A stretch of DNA of 64,000 bases from Paludibacteraceae bacterium (GTDB taxonomy: Bacteria > Bacteroidota > Bacteroidia > Bacteroidales > Paludibacteraceae): assembly GCA_017559385.1 (NCBI GenBank), contig JAFYSK010000046.1, positions 1-64,000 of the forward strand, given 5' to 3'. Below are positions 52,064 to 59,487 of this stretch, in pieces. The number at the start of each line of letters is the position of its first letter. Position 1 is the stretch's first letter. The notes beneath the pieces are model-generated. The model was not told the origin of the DNA. It did no database searches and worked only from the letters and a program-made list of their open reading frames with translations. The position numbers were made by a program, and so were the translations under genes.

Positions 52064-52096
52064 ATGAAGTCCCTATGAAGTCCCTATGAAGTCCCT
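52064..52096. repeat. tandem repeat, 3 x 11 bp
   Basis: ATGAAGTCCCT occurs three times without a mismatch (52064-52074, 52075-52085, 52086-52096) in the 124-nt gap between the SDR and aldehyde dehydrogenase genes. Fourth 3 x 11 bp repeat in the window. The flanks hold looser repeats (TTCCTTCGGAG). Confidence 0.92.
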
Positions 52097-52133
52097 ATGG
52101 ATACAGGTGGCAGATAGGTGGCAATAAAAGGGG

Positions 52134-52943
52134 TTACTTAGTGCGTCCTGTGAAATTATCCATTGCATGATAGATGCCAAAAACTGTGCCAAAGACGAAG
52201 TCAAAGACACGAATTGGCAGAATAGCTTGCCAAAAACGGATAAAATGGAAGCCAAATGGTATGCCACGGAAGGTTTGGTTGCGTTCGATGGCACAAATAA
52301 TCTTTTTGGCAGTAGGTTCCGGCTTTTGTATTGGCAGAAGAGGTGACTTCACGCCGTTGAACATACCCGTGTTGATGAAGTAGGGTGCAATGGTGGTCAC
52401 ATGTACGTTGGATTTCATCTCTTGTAGTTCGATACGCACGGAGTCGCTCCAACCGATAGCCGCCCATTTGCTAGCTGCATAGACAGACATCTTGGGGTTG
52501 GAAAGCATACCTCCCGCCGAAGCGATATTGCAGATATGACCGCTATTGCGACGTAGCATATCGGGGAGAATCTCCTTGGTGATGATCATCGGAGCAATGG
52601 TGTTGACCTCCAATGTGAGGCGGATATCTTGCTCGGTTTGTTGGTCAAACGTTTTGTTCCCACGAACGATTCCCGCACAGTTAATCAGGATATCCACTCC
52701 TCCACACTCCTGTTTGATTTGCTGATAGGTAGAAGCTACTAATAGACTGTTTGTGATGTCCACTTTATAGATATATACACGTCCGCGCGAAGCGAACTCT
52801 GCTGCTGTGGCTTCTATTGCTTCTTGATTCACATCCCAAATAATCAACGCTTTAGCCCCTTTTTCTAACGCCATCCTGCCCATAATTTTGCCAATTCCAG
52901 ATGCTCCACCTGTGATTAGCACATTTGCATTTTTCAGTTTCAT
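52134..52943 (-). CDS. short-chain dehydrogenase/reductase
   Basis: Oxidoreductase of 269 residues: cofactor loop NVLITGGASGIGKIMG, acidic residue in IIWDVNQEA (suggesting NAD preference), LINCAGIV, and catalytic residues in NIASAGGMLSNP and VYAASKWAA (YxxxK). The C-terminus (FWQAILPIRVFDFVFGTVFG) is hydrophobic, as in retinol dehydrogenase-like and lipid-acting SDRs. It is first in an operon with the aldehyde dehydrogenase and is read divergently from the TetR gene. An alcohol-to-aldehyde step followed by aldehyde oxidation is a reasonable inference. Confidence 0.9.
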   Translation of the reverse strand: MKLKNANVLITGGASGIGKIMGRMALEKGAKALIIWDVNQEAIEATAAEFASRGRVYIYKVDITNSLLVASTYQQIKQECGGVDILINCAGIVRGNKTFDQQTEQDIRLTLEVNTIAPMIITKEILPDMLRRNSGHICNIASAGGMLSNPKMSVYAASKWAAIGWSDSVRIELQEMKSNVHVTTIAPYFINTGMFNGVKSPLLPIQKPEPTAKKIICAIERNQTFRGIPFGFHFIRFWQAILPIRVFDFVFGTVFGIYHAMDNFTGRTK

Positions 52944-52947
52944 AATT

Positions 52948-53017
52948 GTTCAATATAGTTCAAAATTGTTCAATGTGGTTCAAAATAGTTCTTATAATTG
53001 TTCAAGATAGTTGATAC
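52948..53017. repeat. 10-bp periodic GTTCAA repeats in the SDR leader
   Basis: GTTCAATATA, GTTCAAAATT, GTTCAATGTG, GTTCAAAATA, GTTCTTATAATT, GTTCAAGATA, GTTGATAC follow each other from 52948, starting five bases before the SDR start codon. On the SDR coding strand they read TTGAAC every 10 bases, which resembles half of the nearby GAACGNNTGTTC operator. Confidence 0.75.
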
Positions 53018-53041
53018 AATAATTATACCAAAATTCGGGGG

Positions 53042-53049
53042 CAAAGGTA
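53042..53049 (-). promoter_or_regulatory. -7 box of the SDR-aldehyde dehydrogenase operon
   Basis: On the minus strand TACCTTTG (53042-53049). No exact -33 TTG is found 20 nt upstream; that region is occupied by the GAACGTATGTTC operator, which fits repression by occlusion. Confidence 0.65.
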
Positions 53050-53062
53050 CTACTTTGTTTTC

Positions 53063-53074
53063 GAACGTATGTTC
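53063..53074. promoter_or_regulatory. TetR-type operator GAACGTATGTTC
   Basis: A dyad GAAC-GTAT-GTTC upstream of the -7 box of the SDR operon and 19 bp before the -33 element of the tetR promoter. The same motif, GAACGATTGTTC, occurs at the acyl-CoA ligase promoter (53840-53851). Binding by the adjacent TetR protein is inferred from position and sequence identity. Confidence 0.65.
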
Positions 53075-53092
53075 AGTTTTTTTGAGAAAAAA

Positions 53093-53124
53093 TTTGTATA
53101 TATCAAAAAAAATGCTTACCTTTG
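53093..53124 (+). promoter_or_regulatory. promoter of the tetR gene
   Basis: -33 TTTG (53093-53096) and -7 TACCTTTG (53117-53124), 20 nt apart, with a leader of about 60 nt. The operator lies just upstream, so autoregulation is likely. Confidence 0.78.
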
Positions 53125-53186
53125 CGGTCGAAAGTTTGTAAATTGGGAGGATAGTTTAAGTATAAATCATTAAATACCATTTATTT

Positions 53187-53783
53187 ATGGAAGAGGATCG
53201 CAGAGAGAAAATACTACTTAAGGCTATTGAGTTGTACATGATAGAAGGCTATGCTAATGTTTCCATCACGGATTTACAAGCGGCGTTGAATATGGGTAGA
53301 GGAACCATGTACTATTATTTTAAGGACAAAGATGAATTGTTCCAGGAAGCAGTTAGCACATTCTTGATTCACCCTAAACAAAAAGCTCTGGATCGAATAA
53401 AAGAAGGGGCAAGTATCCCTGAAATGATAGAAGCAATGGTCTATTATCTCAATCAACTTAGAGATGTGCATGAACAAGTTGATAATAAGAATATCAACAC
53501 TTCGAATGTGGTCAATGTGATGTTTACAGCGTATAGTAAGTTTCCTGAACTCTATAAGAAAGCTCGTAAATTATATGAGCGTGAGTTGAGTCTATGGATA
53601 CAAGCTATCAAAACCAGTATGCGTGCTGGCGTAGTGCGTGGGGATGTGCATATAGAAACAATCGCGCATATGTTTCTGCATATCAAAGATGGCTGGGATC
53701 CAGGACGTACAAGTGGTCCTATGAACTACGAGATATTGTACGACCAATACAATTATCTCTATGAATTAATAAAAAAAACGTAA
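53187..53783 (+). CDS. TetR/AcrR family transcriptional regulator
   Basis: Regulator of 198 residues. The N-terminal DNA-binding domain is typical: REKILLKAIELYMIEGYANV, SITDLQAALNMGRGTMYYYF, KDKDELFQEAV. The C-terminal ligand domain is helical and unassigned. It stands between the divergent SDR-aldehyde dehydrogenase operon and the acyl-CoA ligase gene, and both targets carry the same GAACGNNTGTTC dyad. A fatty acid, acyl-CoA or aldehyde ligand is therefore plausible but not shown. Confidence 0.92.
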   Translation: MEEDRREKILLKAIELYMIEGYANVSITDLQAALNMGRGTMYYYFKDKDELFQEAVSTFLIHPKQKALDRIKEGASIPEMIEAMVYYLNQLRDVHEQVDNKNINTSNVVNVMFTAYSKFPELYKKARKLYERELSLWIQAIKTSMRAGVVRGDVHIETIAHMFLHIKDGWDPGRTSGPMNYEILYDQYNYLYELIKKT

Positions 53784-53839
53784 GAATTTATTAAAAAAAG
53801 CACGTTTTATCTATAAAAAATCATTTTTTATTTCGTTTT

Positions 53840-53851
53840 GAACGATTGTTC
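53840..53851. promoter_or_regulatory. TetR-type operator GAACGATTGTTC
   Basis: Dyad with extended symmetry, TTTTGAAC-GATT-GTTCGAAA, covering the -33 region of the acyl-CoA ligase promoter. Matches the operator at 53063-53074 at 10 of 12 positions. Confidence 0.68.
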
Positions 53852-53864
53852 GAAAAAAAGGTAG

Positions 53865-53872
53865 TATCTTTG
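53865..53872 (+). promoter_or_regulatory. -7 box of the acyl-CoA ligase gene
   Basis: TATCTTTG, 47 nt before the ATG. The -33 position falls within or beside the operator (candidate TTG at 53846-53848 is only 16 nt away), so exact -33 bases are uncertain. Confidence 0.65.
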
Positions 53873-53919
53873 CAATCGCATATGAAATATATGCAAAGAT
53901 ATTAATAAAAATAAGTAAT

Positions 53920-55572
53920 ATGGAATTAAAGCATTATTTGGAATATCTCCAAAATACAACTAAAAGAAAGTGGTCAGATTTGGCCATGAAGGATTTGGAT
54001 GGTAACACATCTTACACCTATGGTGAATTGGCTAATGAGATTGCTCGTTTGCATACTACTTTTCGTCTGTTGGGCGTAGAGCAGGGTGATAAGATTGCGC
54101 TGTGTGGTCGCAACTGCGCGAATTGGGGTGTTTTGTTCTTAGCTGTAGAAACCTACAAAGCAGTAGCGGTAAGTATCCTACCTGATTTTACTGCAGAGGA
54201 TGTACATGGTTTGGTGGCACACTCTGAGGCTAAATTGCTATATGTTGGTCCTAATGTACTCAAGAAGGTGGATGCGACTCAAATGCCAGGTTTGACTGCT
54301 ATGATCTATATGGATGATTTCTCATTGAAGCATGCAGCTAACGAGGAGGTAGAGAAGGTTTATGCTACCATCGATGAGGAGTTTAAGAAGGAGTGGCCTA
54401 ATGGTCTCAGTGCTGAGGATGTAGTTTATCCTACTGATAATCATGATGATTTGGCCCTTATTAACTATACTTCAGGTTCAACAGGTAACCCTAAGGGTGT
54501 GATGTTGACACACAAGAACTTGAGCGGTAATATCGACTTTGCTTGTAAGAAGATTCCTCACCTGCCAGGTGATAAGATGATGTCAATGTTGCCTATTGCG
54601 CATATGTTTGGTTTGGCATTTGAGTTCCTATATCAGGTTTGCGATGGTGCTGAGTTATACTTCCTAACAAAAGCTCCAACACCAAGTACACTGATGAAAG
54701 CTTTTGCTCAGGTACATCCATTTATGATCTTGACAGTGCCATTGGTGATTGAGAAGATTATCAAAGGTAAAGTATTGCCTGTGATCAATAAACCATTGAT
54801 GAAGTTGCTTTGGAAGACTCCAGGTATCAAGAAACTGTTGCACAAGAAGGTCAGTGGCACCTTGTTGCAAGCTTTTGGTGGCAATTTACGTTACCTTATT
54901 ATTGGTGGTGCAGCGCTCAACGAAGAGGTGGAAACTTGTATGAAGGATATGCACTTCATGTATTGCGTGGGTTATGGTATGACTGAGTGTGCTCCGCTCA
55001 TTAGCTACGAAGATTGGCAAAAATATGCATATCGCTCATGTGGTAAAGCCATCCCTGGCATGCAGATTCGTATTGATTCTGAAGATCCTCACAACAAAGA
55101 GGGTGAGGTACAAGTATATGGCGTGAACGTAATGAAGGGCTATTATAAGAACGAGCAAGCTACTCGCGAGACCTTTACTGAGGATGGCTGGATGCGTACG
55201 GGCGACTTAGGTATTTTGGATAAGGATGGTAACCTCTTCCTACGTGGACGTAGTAAGAATATGTTGCTAGGTCCTAGTGGACAGAATATCTACCCTGAGG
55301 AGATCGAAGATAAGATCAATAGTTTGCCACTTGTATTGGAAACAGTGGTAGTTCAGCGTGATCAAAAACTGGTAGCCCTTGTGTATCCAGATACCACACC
55401 TGCAGGACAAAAGATATTGGCTGGTCGCAATATCTTCGAGTTTATGGAGGAAAACCGCAAGGAGGTTAACAAGGTCTTGCCTAACTATAGTCAAATTGTT
55501 GCTATTGAAGTGGTAGAGAAAGAATTCGAGAAGACTCCAAAGCGTAGCATCAAGCGATTCCTTTATAGTTAA
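53920..55572 (+). CDS. long-chain acyl-CoA ligase (AMP-binding)
   Basis: Activates fatty acids as acyl-AMP and then acyl-CoA. Length 550. Adenylation motifs are intact: P-loop YTSGSTGNPKGVMLTHKN (near 188), MLPIAHMFGLAFEFLYQ, GYGMTECAPLISY, GWMRTGDLG and the C-terminal KTPKRSIKRFLYS with the catalytic Lys. Members of this class act on medium or long fatty acids. It is an isolated transcription unit with its own operator and terminator. With the SDR and aldehyde dehydrogenase it suggests conversion of a fatty alcohol to an acyl-CoA under one regulator. Confidence 0.93.
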   Translation: MELKHYLEYLQNTTKRKWSDLAMKDLDGNTSYTYGELANEIARLHTTFRLLGVEQGDKIALCGRNCANWGVLFLAVETYKAVAVSILPDFTAEDVHGLVAHSEAKLLYVGPNVLKKVDATQMPGLTAMIYMDDFSLKHAANEEVEKVYATIDEEFKKEWPNGLSAEDVVYPTDNHDDLALINYTSGSTGNPKGVMLTHKNLSGNIDFACKKIPHLPGDKMMSMLPIAHMFGLAFEFLYQVCDGAELYFLTKAPTPSTLMKAFAQVHPFMILTVPLVIEKIIKGKVLPVINKPLMKLLWKTPGIKKLLHKKVSGTLLQAFGGNLRYLIIGGAALNEEVETCMKDMHFMYCVGYGMTECAPLISYEDWQKYAYRSCGKAIPGMQIRIDSEDPHNKEGEVQVYGVNVMKGYYKNEQATRETFTEDGWMRTGDLGILDKDGNLFLRGRSKNMLLGPSGQNIYPEEIEDKINSLPLVLETVVVQRDQKLVALVYPDTTPAGQKILAGRNIFEFMEENRKEVNKVLPNYSQIVAIEVVEKEFEKTPKRSIKRFLYS

Positions 55573-55575
55573 TTC

Positions 55576-55610
55576 GGTTATAGGATAAGGGATATCGGTT
55601 ATCGGAATAA
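55576..55610. repeat. heptamer array after the acyl-CoA ligase gene
   Basis: GGTTATA, GGATAAG, GGATATC, GGTTATC, GGAATAA, three bases after the stop codon. GGATATC also occurs in the array inside the neighbouring MATE gene (56573-56614). Confidence 0.82.
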
Positions 55611-55615
55611 TTGTG

Positions 55616-55652
55616 AAAATGCGCATACCATTTGTGTATGTGCATTTTTTTT
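55616..55652 (+). terminator. terminator of the acyl-CoA ligase gene
   Basis: AAAATGCGCATAC pairs with GTATGTGCATTTT (one G-U pair) around the 7-nt loop CATTTGT, followed by more T. The -33 element of the MATE promoter lies in the loop. Confidence 0.85.
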
Positions 55653-55662
55653 AGTACTTTTG
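55631..55662 (+). promoter_or_regulatory. promoter of the MATE gene, embedded in the terminator
   Basis: -33 TTTG (55631-55634) and -7 TACTTTTG (55655-55662) are 20 nt apart. The ATG is at 55667, only 4 nt after the -7 box, so the mRNA would be nearly or fully leaderless. Confidence 0.75.
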
Positions 55663-55666
55663 CAGC

Positions 55667-57001
55667 ATGAAGTCGCTTAACTCACAAATCTTGCGCCTTG
55701 CTATACCTAGCATCTTGGCCAATATCACTATTCCTCTCGTTGGAGTGGTGGATACCGCTATTGTGGGTCATATTGCCAATGCTACCTATATCGGCGGTAT
55801 CGCTATTGGTACGATGCTTTTTGATCTGCTCTATTGGAATTTTGGTTTTCTGCGAGTAGGTACTAGTGGTATGACGGCGCAGGCCTATGGTCGTGGAGAT
55901 AGAGTAGAGTGTGCGCGTTTGCTGGGTCAGAGTGTGAGCATTGCTTTGATAGGTGCTATTCTCTTATGGGTGATTCAGTGGCTGTTTGTTACGGCTGTGC
56001 TTGCGATTGTACCTTGTTCTGCGGAAGTAGCATCCTTCGCTCGCGAATACTTTTGCGTACGTATATGGGCAGCCCCTGCTACCCTGTCTTTAATGGCATT
56101 TAAAGGCTGGTTTATTGGCATGCAAGATACAGTAAGTCCGATGATTACGGACATTGTGGTCAATGTGGTAAATATGGTAGTTAGTTACATTTTAGCCGTT
56201 TATACACCAATGGGTGCTATGGGTGTAGCGTATGGTACAGTGGTGGCGCAACTAACAGGCCTGCTCTTGGCTCTCATACTTTGTCTAGTAAAATATAGGA
56301 CTATTGTACAAGAGGTCTGGAAAGTACTAAGCGATAAGGCGATAAGGCTATTAGGCGATCAGGAAATGAAGCGGTTTATGTCTCTCAATGGCAATCTATT
56401 TATCCGCTCGTTGTGCTTTATGGTTGTGTATGTAGGCTTCACATCATTGGCATCTAAATATGGTGATGTGGAGTTAGCAGTTAGTACTATCATGATGAAG
56501 CTCTTTATGCTATTCTCCTATTTTGTGGATGGCTTTGCATATGCTGGTGAGGCTTTAGTGGGCAAGGAGTTTGGATATCGAAAATCGGATATCGGCAATC
56601 GGGTATCAAGTATCAGTAGGGTAGTTCGTTTGCTATTTGCATGGTCGCTGGGAGTAGGAGTGTTGTTTACGATAATCTTTGTGGTTTGGTCGGGGGATTT
56701 CTACCGTGCCATGACATCGGATACCACAGTCTTGTCTCGCTTGGCAGATTATACGGGCTGGCTAATAGCTATGCCTATTGTGTCCACTTTGGCCTTTATG
56801 TGGGACGGTGTTTATGCTGGGGCTACTGCGGGCAAGCAAATTCGTAACGCAATGATTTACGCGGCTTCAGGATTCGTCTTGTGCTATGTTACGACCTATT
56901 GGTGCTTAGGTATTCAAGGCTTGTATATTGCCTATTTTGCTCATCTTGTAGCACGAGTCTTGTATTTAACACTAGCCTGGAAGAAAGTCTTAGTATTGTA
57001 A
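55667..57001 (+). CDS. MATE family efflux transporter (DinF-like) with repeat insertions
   Basis: Twelve-helix multidrug and toxin extrusion protein, 444 residues, exporting organic cations or other compounds against Na+ or H+. The start SLNSQILRLAIPSILANITI and the following VGVVDTAIVGHIANATYIGG, FLRVGTSGMTAQAYGRGD and ALVGKEFGYR are typical of the DinF branch. Two short loops are encoded by direct repeats: an octamer array (56329-56360, SDKAIRLLGDQ) and a heptamer array (56573-56614, RKSDIGNRVSSI). Both fall between membrane segments, where insertions are tolerated. The ATG lies almost at the predicted transcription start. Confidence 0.9.
   Translation: MKSLNSQILRLAIPSILANITIPLVGVVDTAIVGHIANATYIGGIAIGTMLFDLLYWNFGFLRVGTSGMTAQAYGRGDRVECARLLGQSVSIALIGAILLWVIQWLFVTAVLAIVPCSAEVASFAREYFCVRIWAAPATLSLMAFKGWFIGMQDTVSPMITDIVVNVVNMVVSYILAVYTPMGAMGVAYGTVVAQLTGLLLALILCLVKYRTIVQEVWKVLSDKAIRLLGDQEMKRFMSLNGNLFIRSLCFMVVYVGFTSLASKYGDVELAVSTIMMKLFMLFSYFVDGFAYAGEALVGKEFGYRKSDIGNRVSSISRVVRLLFAWSLGVGVLFTIIFVVWSGDFYRAMTSDTTVLSRLADYTGWLIAMPIVSTLAFMWDGVYAGATAGKQIRNAMIYAASGFVLCYVTTYWCLGIQGLYIAYFAHLVARVLYLTLAWKKVLVL
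56329..56360. repeat. octamer array inside the MATE gene
   Basis: AAGCGATA, AGGCGATA, AGGCTATT, AGGCGATC: four 8-bp units in frame, encoding SDKAIRLLGDQ in a loop. Confidence 0.75.
56573..56614. repeat. heptamer array inside the MATE gene
   Basis: GGATATC, GAAAATC, GGATATC, GGCAATC, GGGTATC, AAGTATC: six units, 42 bp, exactly 14 codons, in a loop between helices. Shares GGATATC with the intergenic array at 55576-55610. Confidence 0.85.
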
Positions 57002-57018
57002 GCCTAGTGTACTTAAAA

Positions 57019-57051
57019 AAAAATGAGATTGCCTACCGCAATCTCATTTTT
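57019..57051. terminator. bidirectional terminator between MATE and pgi
   Basis: A perfect 14-bp stem (AAAAATGAGATTGC and its complement) with loop CTACC, flanked by A and T tracts, between convergent genes. A second small hairpin GCGACT/AGTCGC lies beside the pgi stop codon. Confidence 0.92.
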
Positions 57052-57096
57052 AGTATATATAGCCTCCGTTCTGTCAGGAAGCCTTTGTGCGACTGA

Positions 57097-58428
57097 TTAT
57101 AGTCGCGCTTTAATGGCAGCTGATTCAGCTTCGTACCCTGGTTTGTCAAGTAGTGCAAACATATTCTTCTTGTATGCCTCTACTCCTGGTTGATCGAATG
57201 GGTTAACGCCCAAGATATAACCTGATATACCACATGCACGCTCAAAGAAATAGAGCAACTCACCGATATAATACTCGTTGAGGGTAGGAATAGTGATTTT
57301 CATATTAGGCACACCGCCATCAATATGTGCAATCATTGTACCTAGTTCTGCCATCTTGTTTACTTCGTCTACGCGCTTGCCTGCAAGGAAGTTTAGACCA
57401 TCCAAATTTGCCTCATCATGTGGGAAAGGAACAGTATGGTTAGGCTCCTCCACTGAGATAACTGTCTCAAACAAGTGGCGCTCACCATCTTGGATGTATT
57501 GTCCCATTGAGTGGAGGTCTGTAGTAAAGTCCACACTAGCAGGGAATATGCCTTTACCTTCTTTACCCTCTGACTCGCCGTATAGTTGTTTCCACCATTC
57601 ACTTACATTGTGTAGTTTTGGATGGTAGTTAACTAGGATTTCAATCTTCTTGCCTTGCTCAGCATAGAGACTATTACGAGCAGCAGCATATTGTGCAGCA
57701 GGGTTCTCGTCAAAAGGTGTATCAATACCGCACACATGCATCATGCGCTCAGCACCATCGATCAGTGCGTTAATATCAAATCCTGCGCATGCAATTGGTA
57801 GCAATCCAACAGGCGAAAGTACGGAGAAACGACCACCGATATTATCTTCAATAACAAAAGTCTTGTATCCCTCTTGTGTAGCCAAAGTGCGTAGTGCGCC
57901 TTTCTTAGCGTCGGTGATACATACGATTAGTTTTTTTGCAGCTTCGCGACCTTGTTGCTCTTCTAGTTGAGTCTTCAGCAAACGGAACGCTAAAGCAGGC
58001 TCGGTGGTTGTACCTGATTTAGATATTGAGATGATACCGAACTTCTTGTTTTTGAGTAGGTTCTGCAACTCATATAGATAGTCCTCGCCAATATTTTGAC
58101 CAGCATATACTATTGCAGGTTTGTTGCCTTCTAACCAAGCGAAGCTGCTAGAAAGTGCATCAATCACTGCTTTCGCACCCAAATACGAGCCACCAATACC
58201 AATGCAAACTATCACTTCACACTCACTACGGAGAAGATCTGCGGTTGCTTGAATATCAGCCAATTGTGGGCGGATGTCTGCAGGAAGATTCATCCAGCCT
58301 AAGAAGTCGTTTCCCTTACCTGTGCCATTAACTAGTTGTTCTTGAGCTTTAGCAACTTGTTCTTTATATGCTACTACTGCCTCAGCAGATACTGCTTTTG
58401 CATAAGAAAATTGTATATCTTTTGTCAT
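57097..58428 (-). CDS. pgi: glucose-6-phosphate isomerase
   Basis: Interconverts glucose-6-phosphate and fructose-6-phosphate. The 443-residue protein is of the short bacterial (Bacillus/Bacteroidota) type. Motifs: [52 protein letters not shown] (PGI signature 1), and the C-terminal active-site region with [19 protein letters not shown] and [12 protein letters not shown]. It is third in the lysS-gpsA-pgi cluster, 3 nt after gpsA. Confidence 0.96.
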   Translation of the reverse strand: MTKDIQFSYAKAVSAEAVVAYKEQVAKAQEQLVNGTGKGNDFLGWMNLPADIRPQLADIQATADLLRSECEVIVCIGIGGSYLGAKAVIDALSSSFAWLEGNKPAIVYAGQNIGEDYLYELQNLLKNKKFGIISISKSGTTTEPALAFRLLKTQLEEQQGREAAKKLIVCITDAKKGALRTLATQEGYKTFVIEDNIGGRFSVLSPVGLLPIACAGFDINALIDGAERMMHVCGIDTPFDENPAAQYAAARNSLYAEQGKKIEILVNYHPKLHNVSEWWKQLYGESEGKEGKGIFPASVDFTTDLHSMGQYIQDGERHLFETVISVEEPNHTVPFPHDEANLDGLNFLAGKRVDEVNKMAELGTMIAHIDGGVPNMKITIPTLNEYYIGELLYFFERACGISGYILGVNPFDQPGVEAYKKNMFALLDKPGYEAESAAIKARL

Positions 58429-58431
58429 GTC

Positions 58432-59412
58432 TTATTGAAATTTTTGTGTTAGTTCTTTGATTGTCATTTTGGGTGATTTGCGATTGTAAAGGATTTGATA
58501 CATAGCTTCTGCTATAGGTATATCTACTCCCAATTGTTTATTCAGCACATGAATAGCCTTGGTGCCATAGTAACCTTCGGCCACCATTTCCATTTCCGTT
58601 TGTGCTGCCTTAACGCTATAACCCATACCTATCATTTGTCCAAATTGGCGATTGCGTGAGAAATTGGAGTATGCAGTCACCAGCACATCTCCTAGATATC
58701 CGCTGTGGATGATATCGCGTTGGATATCCGATGTGGCATTAGCAAAACGCATAATCTCGTGCATAGCATTGGTCAGCAACACTGCTAAGAAATTGTCACC
58801 ATAGTGCAAACTTTTACACATACCCATTGCAATGGCATATATATTTTTCATAACGCTGGAGAACTCCAGTCCGATAACATCATTGCTTGGGGTGGTGTGT
58901 ACATACTTAGTGCTCATCATTTCGCACCACTCTTGCGATTGCTTGATATCGGTACAACCTATTGTTAGGTAACTTAGTCGCTCTAATGCTATTTCTTCGG
59001 CGTGGCACGGACCTGCTACAATTCCTATATGGTCGTTAGGAATATTGAAGTGCTTGTTCAGATACTCCGTCACACGAATATTGCCATCTGCAATCATACC
59101 TTTGACTGCTGAAATCACCTTTTTGCCCGATATGTCTATCGTTATATCATCTAGACTTAGCTTGACATAAGGTGATGGAATAGCCAAAATCAGCACATCC
59201 GACTGTTCAATCACATAGTTGATGTCGCATGAGAAGTTGATTTTGGAAGTATCAAAATATGCCAACTCCAAGTGGTTAGGATTGCGGCGATTCTCGATAA
59301 ACTCGTCTATCGTTTCTTGTTTGCGGATATACCAATTGATCTCGTCGTTGTTGGTCAACACTATTTTAGCTAATGCAGTTGCCCAACTACCTGAACCTAA
59401 AATACCGATCAT
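58432..59412 (-). CDS. gpsA: glycerol-3-phosphate dehydrogenase [NAD(P)+]
   Basis: Makes sn-glycerol-3-phosphate for phospholipid synthesis. Length 326. The Rossmann motif is GILGSGSWATALAKIVL (3-19); ILAIPSPYVKLSL, KKVISAVKGMIADGNI, HIGIVAGPCHAEEIALER and the substrate-binding ALEFSSVMKNIYAIAMG-type block with catalytic Lys follow. All are as expected. It is separated from lysS by 75 nt that contain a hairpin, and leads directly into pgi. Confidence 0.95.
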   Translation of the reverse strand: MIGILGSGSWATALAKIVLTNNDEINWYIRKQETIDEFIENRRNPNHLELAYFDTSKINFSCDINYVIEQSDVLILAIPSPYVKLSLDDITIDISGKKVISAVKGMIADGNIRVTEYLNKHFNIPNDHIGIVAGPCHAEEIALERLSYLTIGCTDIKQSQEWCEMMSTKYVHTTPSNDVIGLEFSSVMKNIYAIAMGMCKSLHYGDNFLAVLLTNAMHEIMRFANATSDIQRDIIHSGYLGDVLVTAYSNFSRNRQFGQMIGMGYSVKAAQTEMEMVAEGYYGTKAIHVLNKQLGVDIPIAEAMYQILYNRKSPKMTIKELTQKFQ

Positions 59413-59442
59413 AATTGTAATAGTTTAAAGTCTAGTATTTAA

Positions 59443-59472
59443 TATCTACGCATCCAATCAGATGCGTAGATA
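59443..59472 (-). terminator. hairpin between lysS and gpsA
   Basis: TATCTACGCATC pairs perfectly with GATGCGTAGATA (12 bp, loop CAATCA), with outer AGTATT/AATACT extending the stem. No T-run follows on the minus strand, so it may be an attenuator, processing site or palindromic repeat rather than a full terminator. Confidence 0.5.
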
Positions 59473-59487
59473 AATACTAAACTGCGA

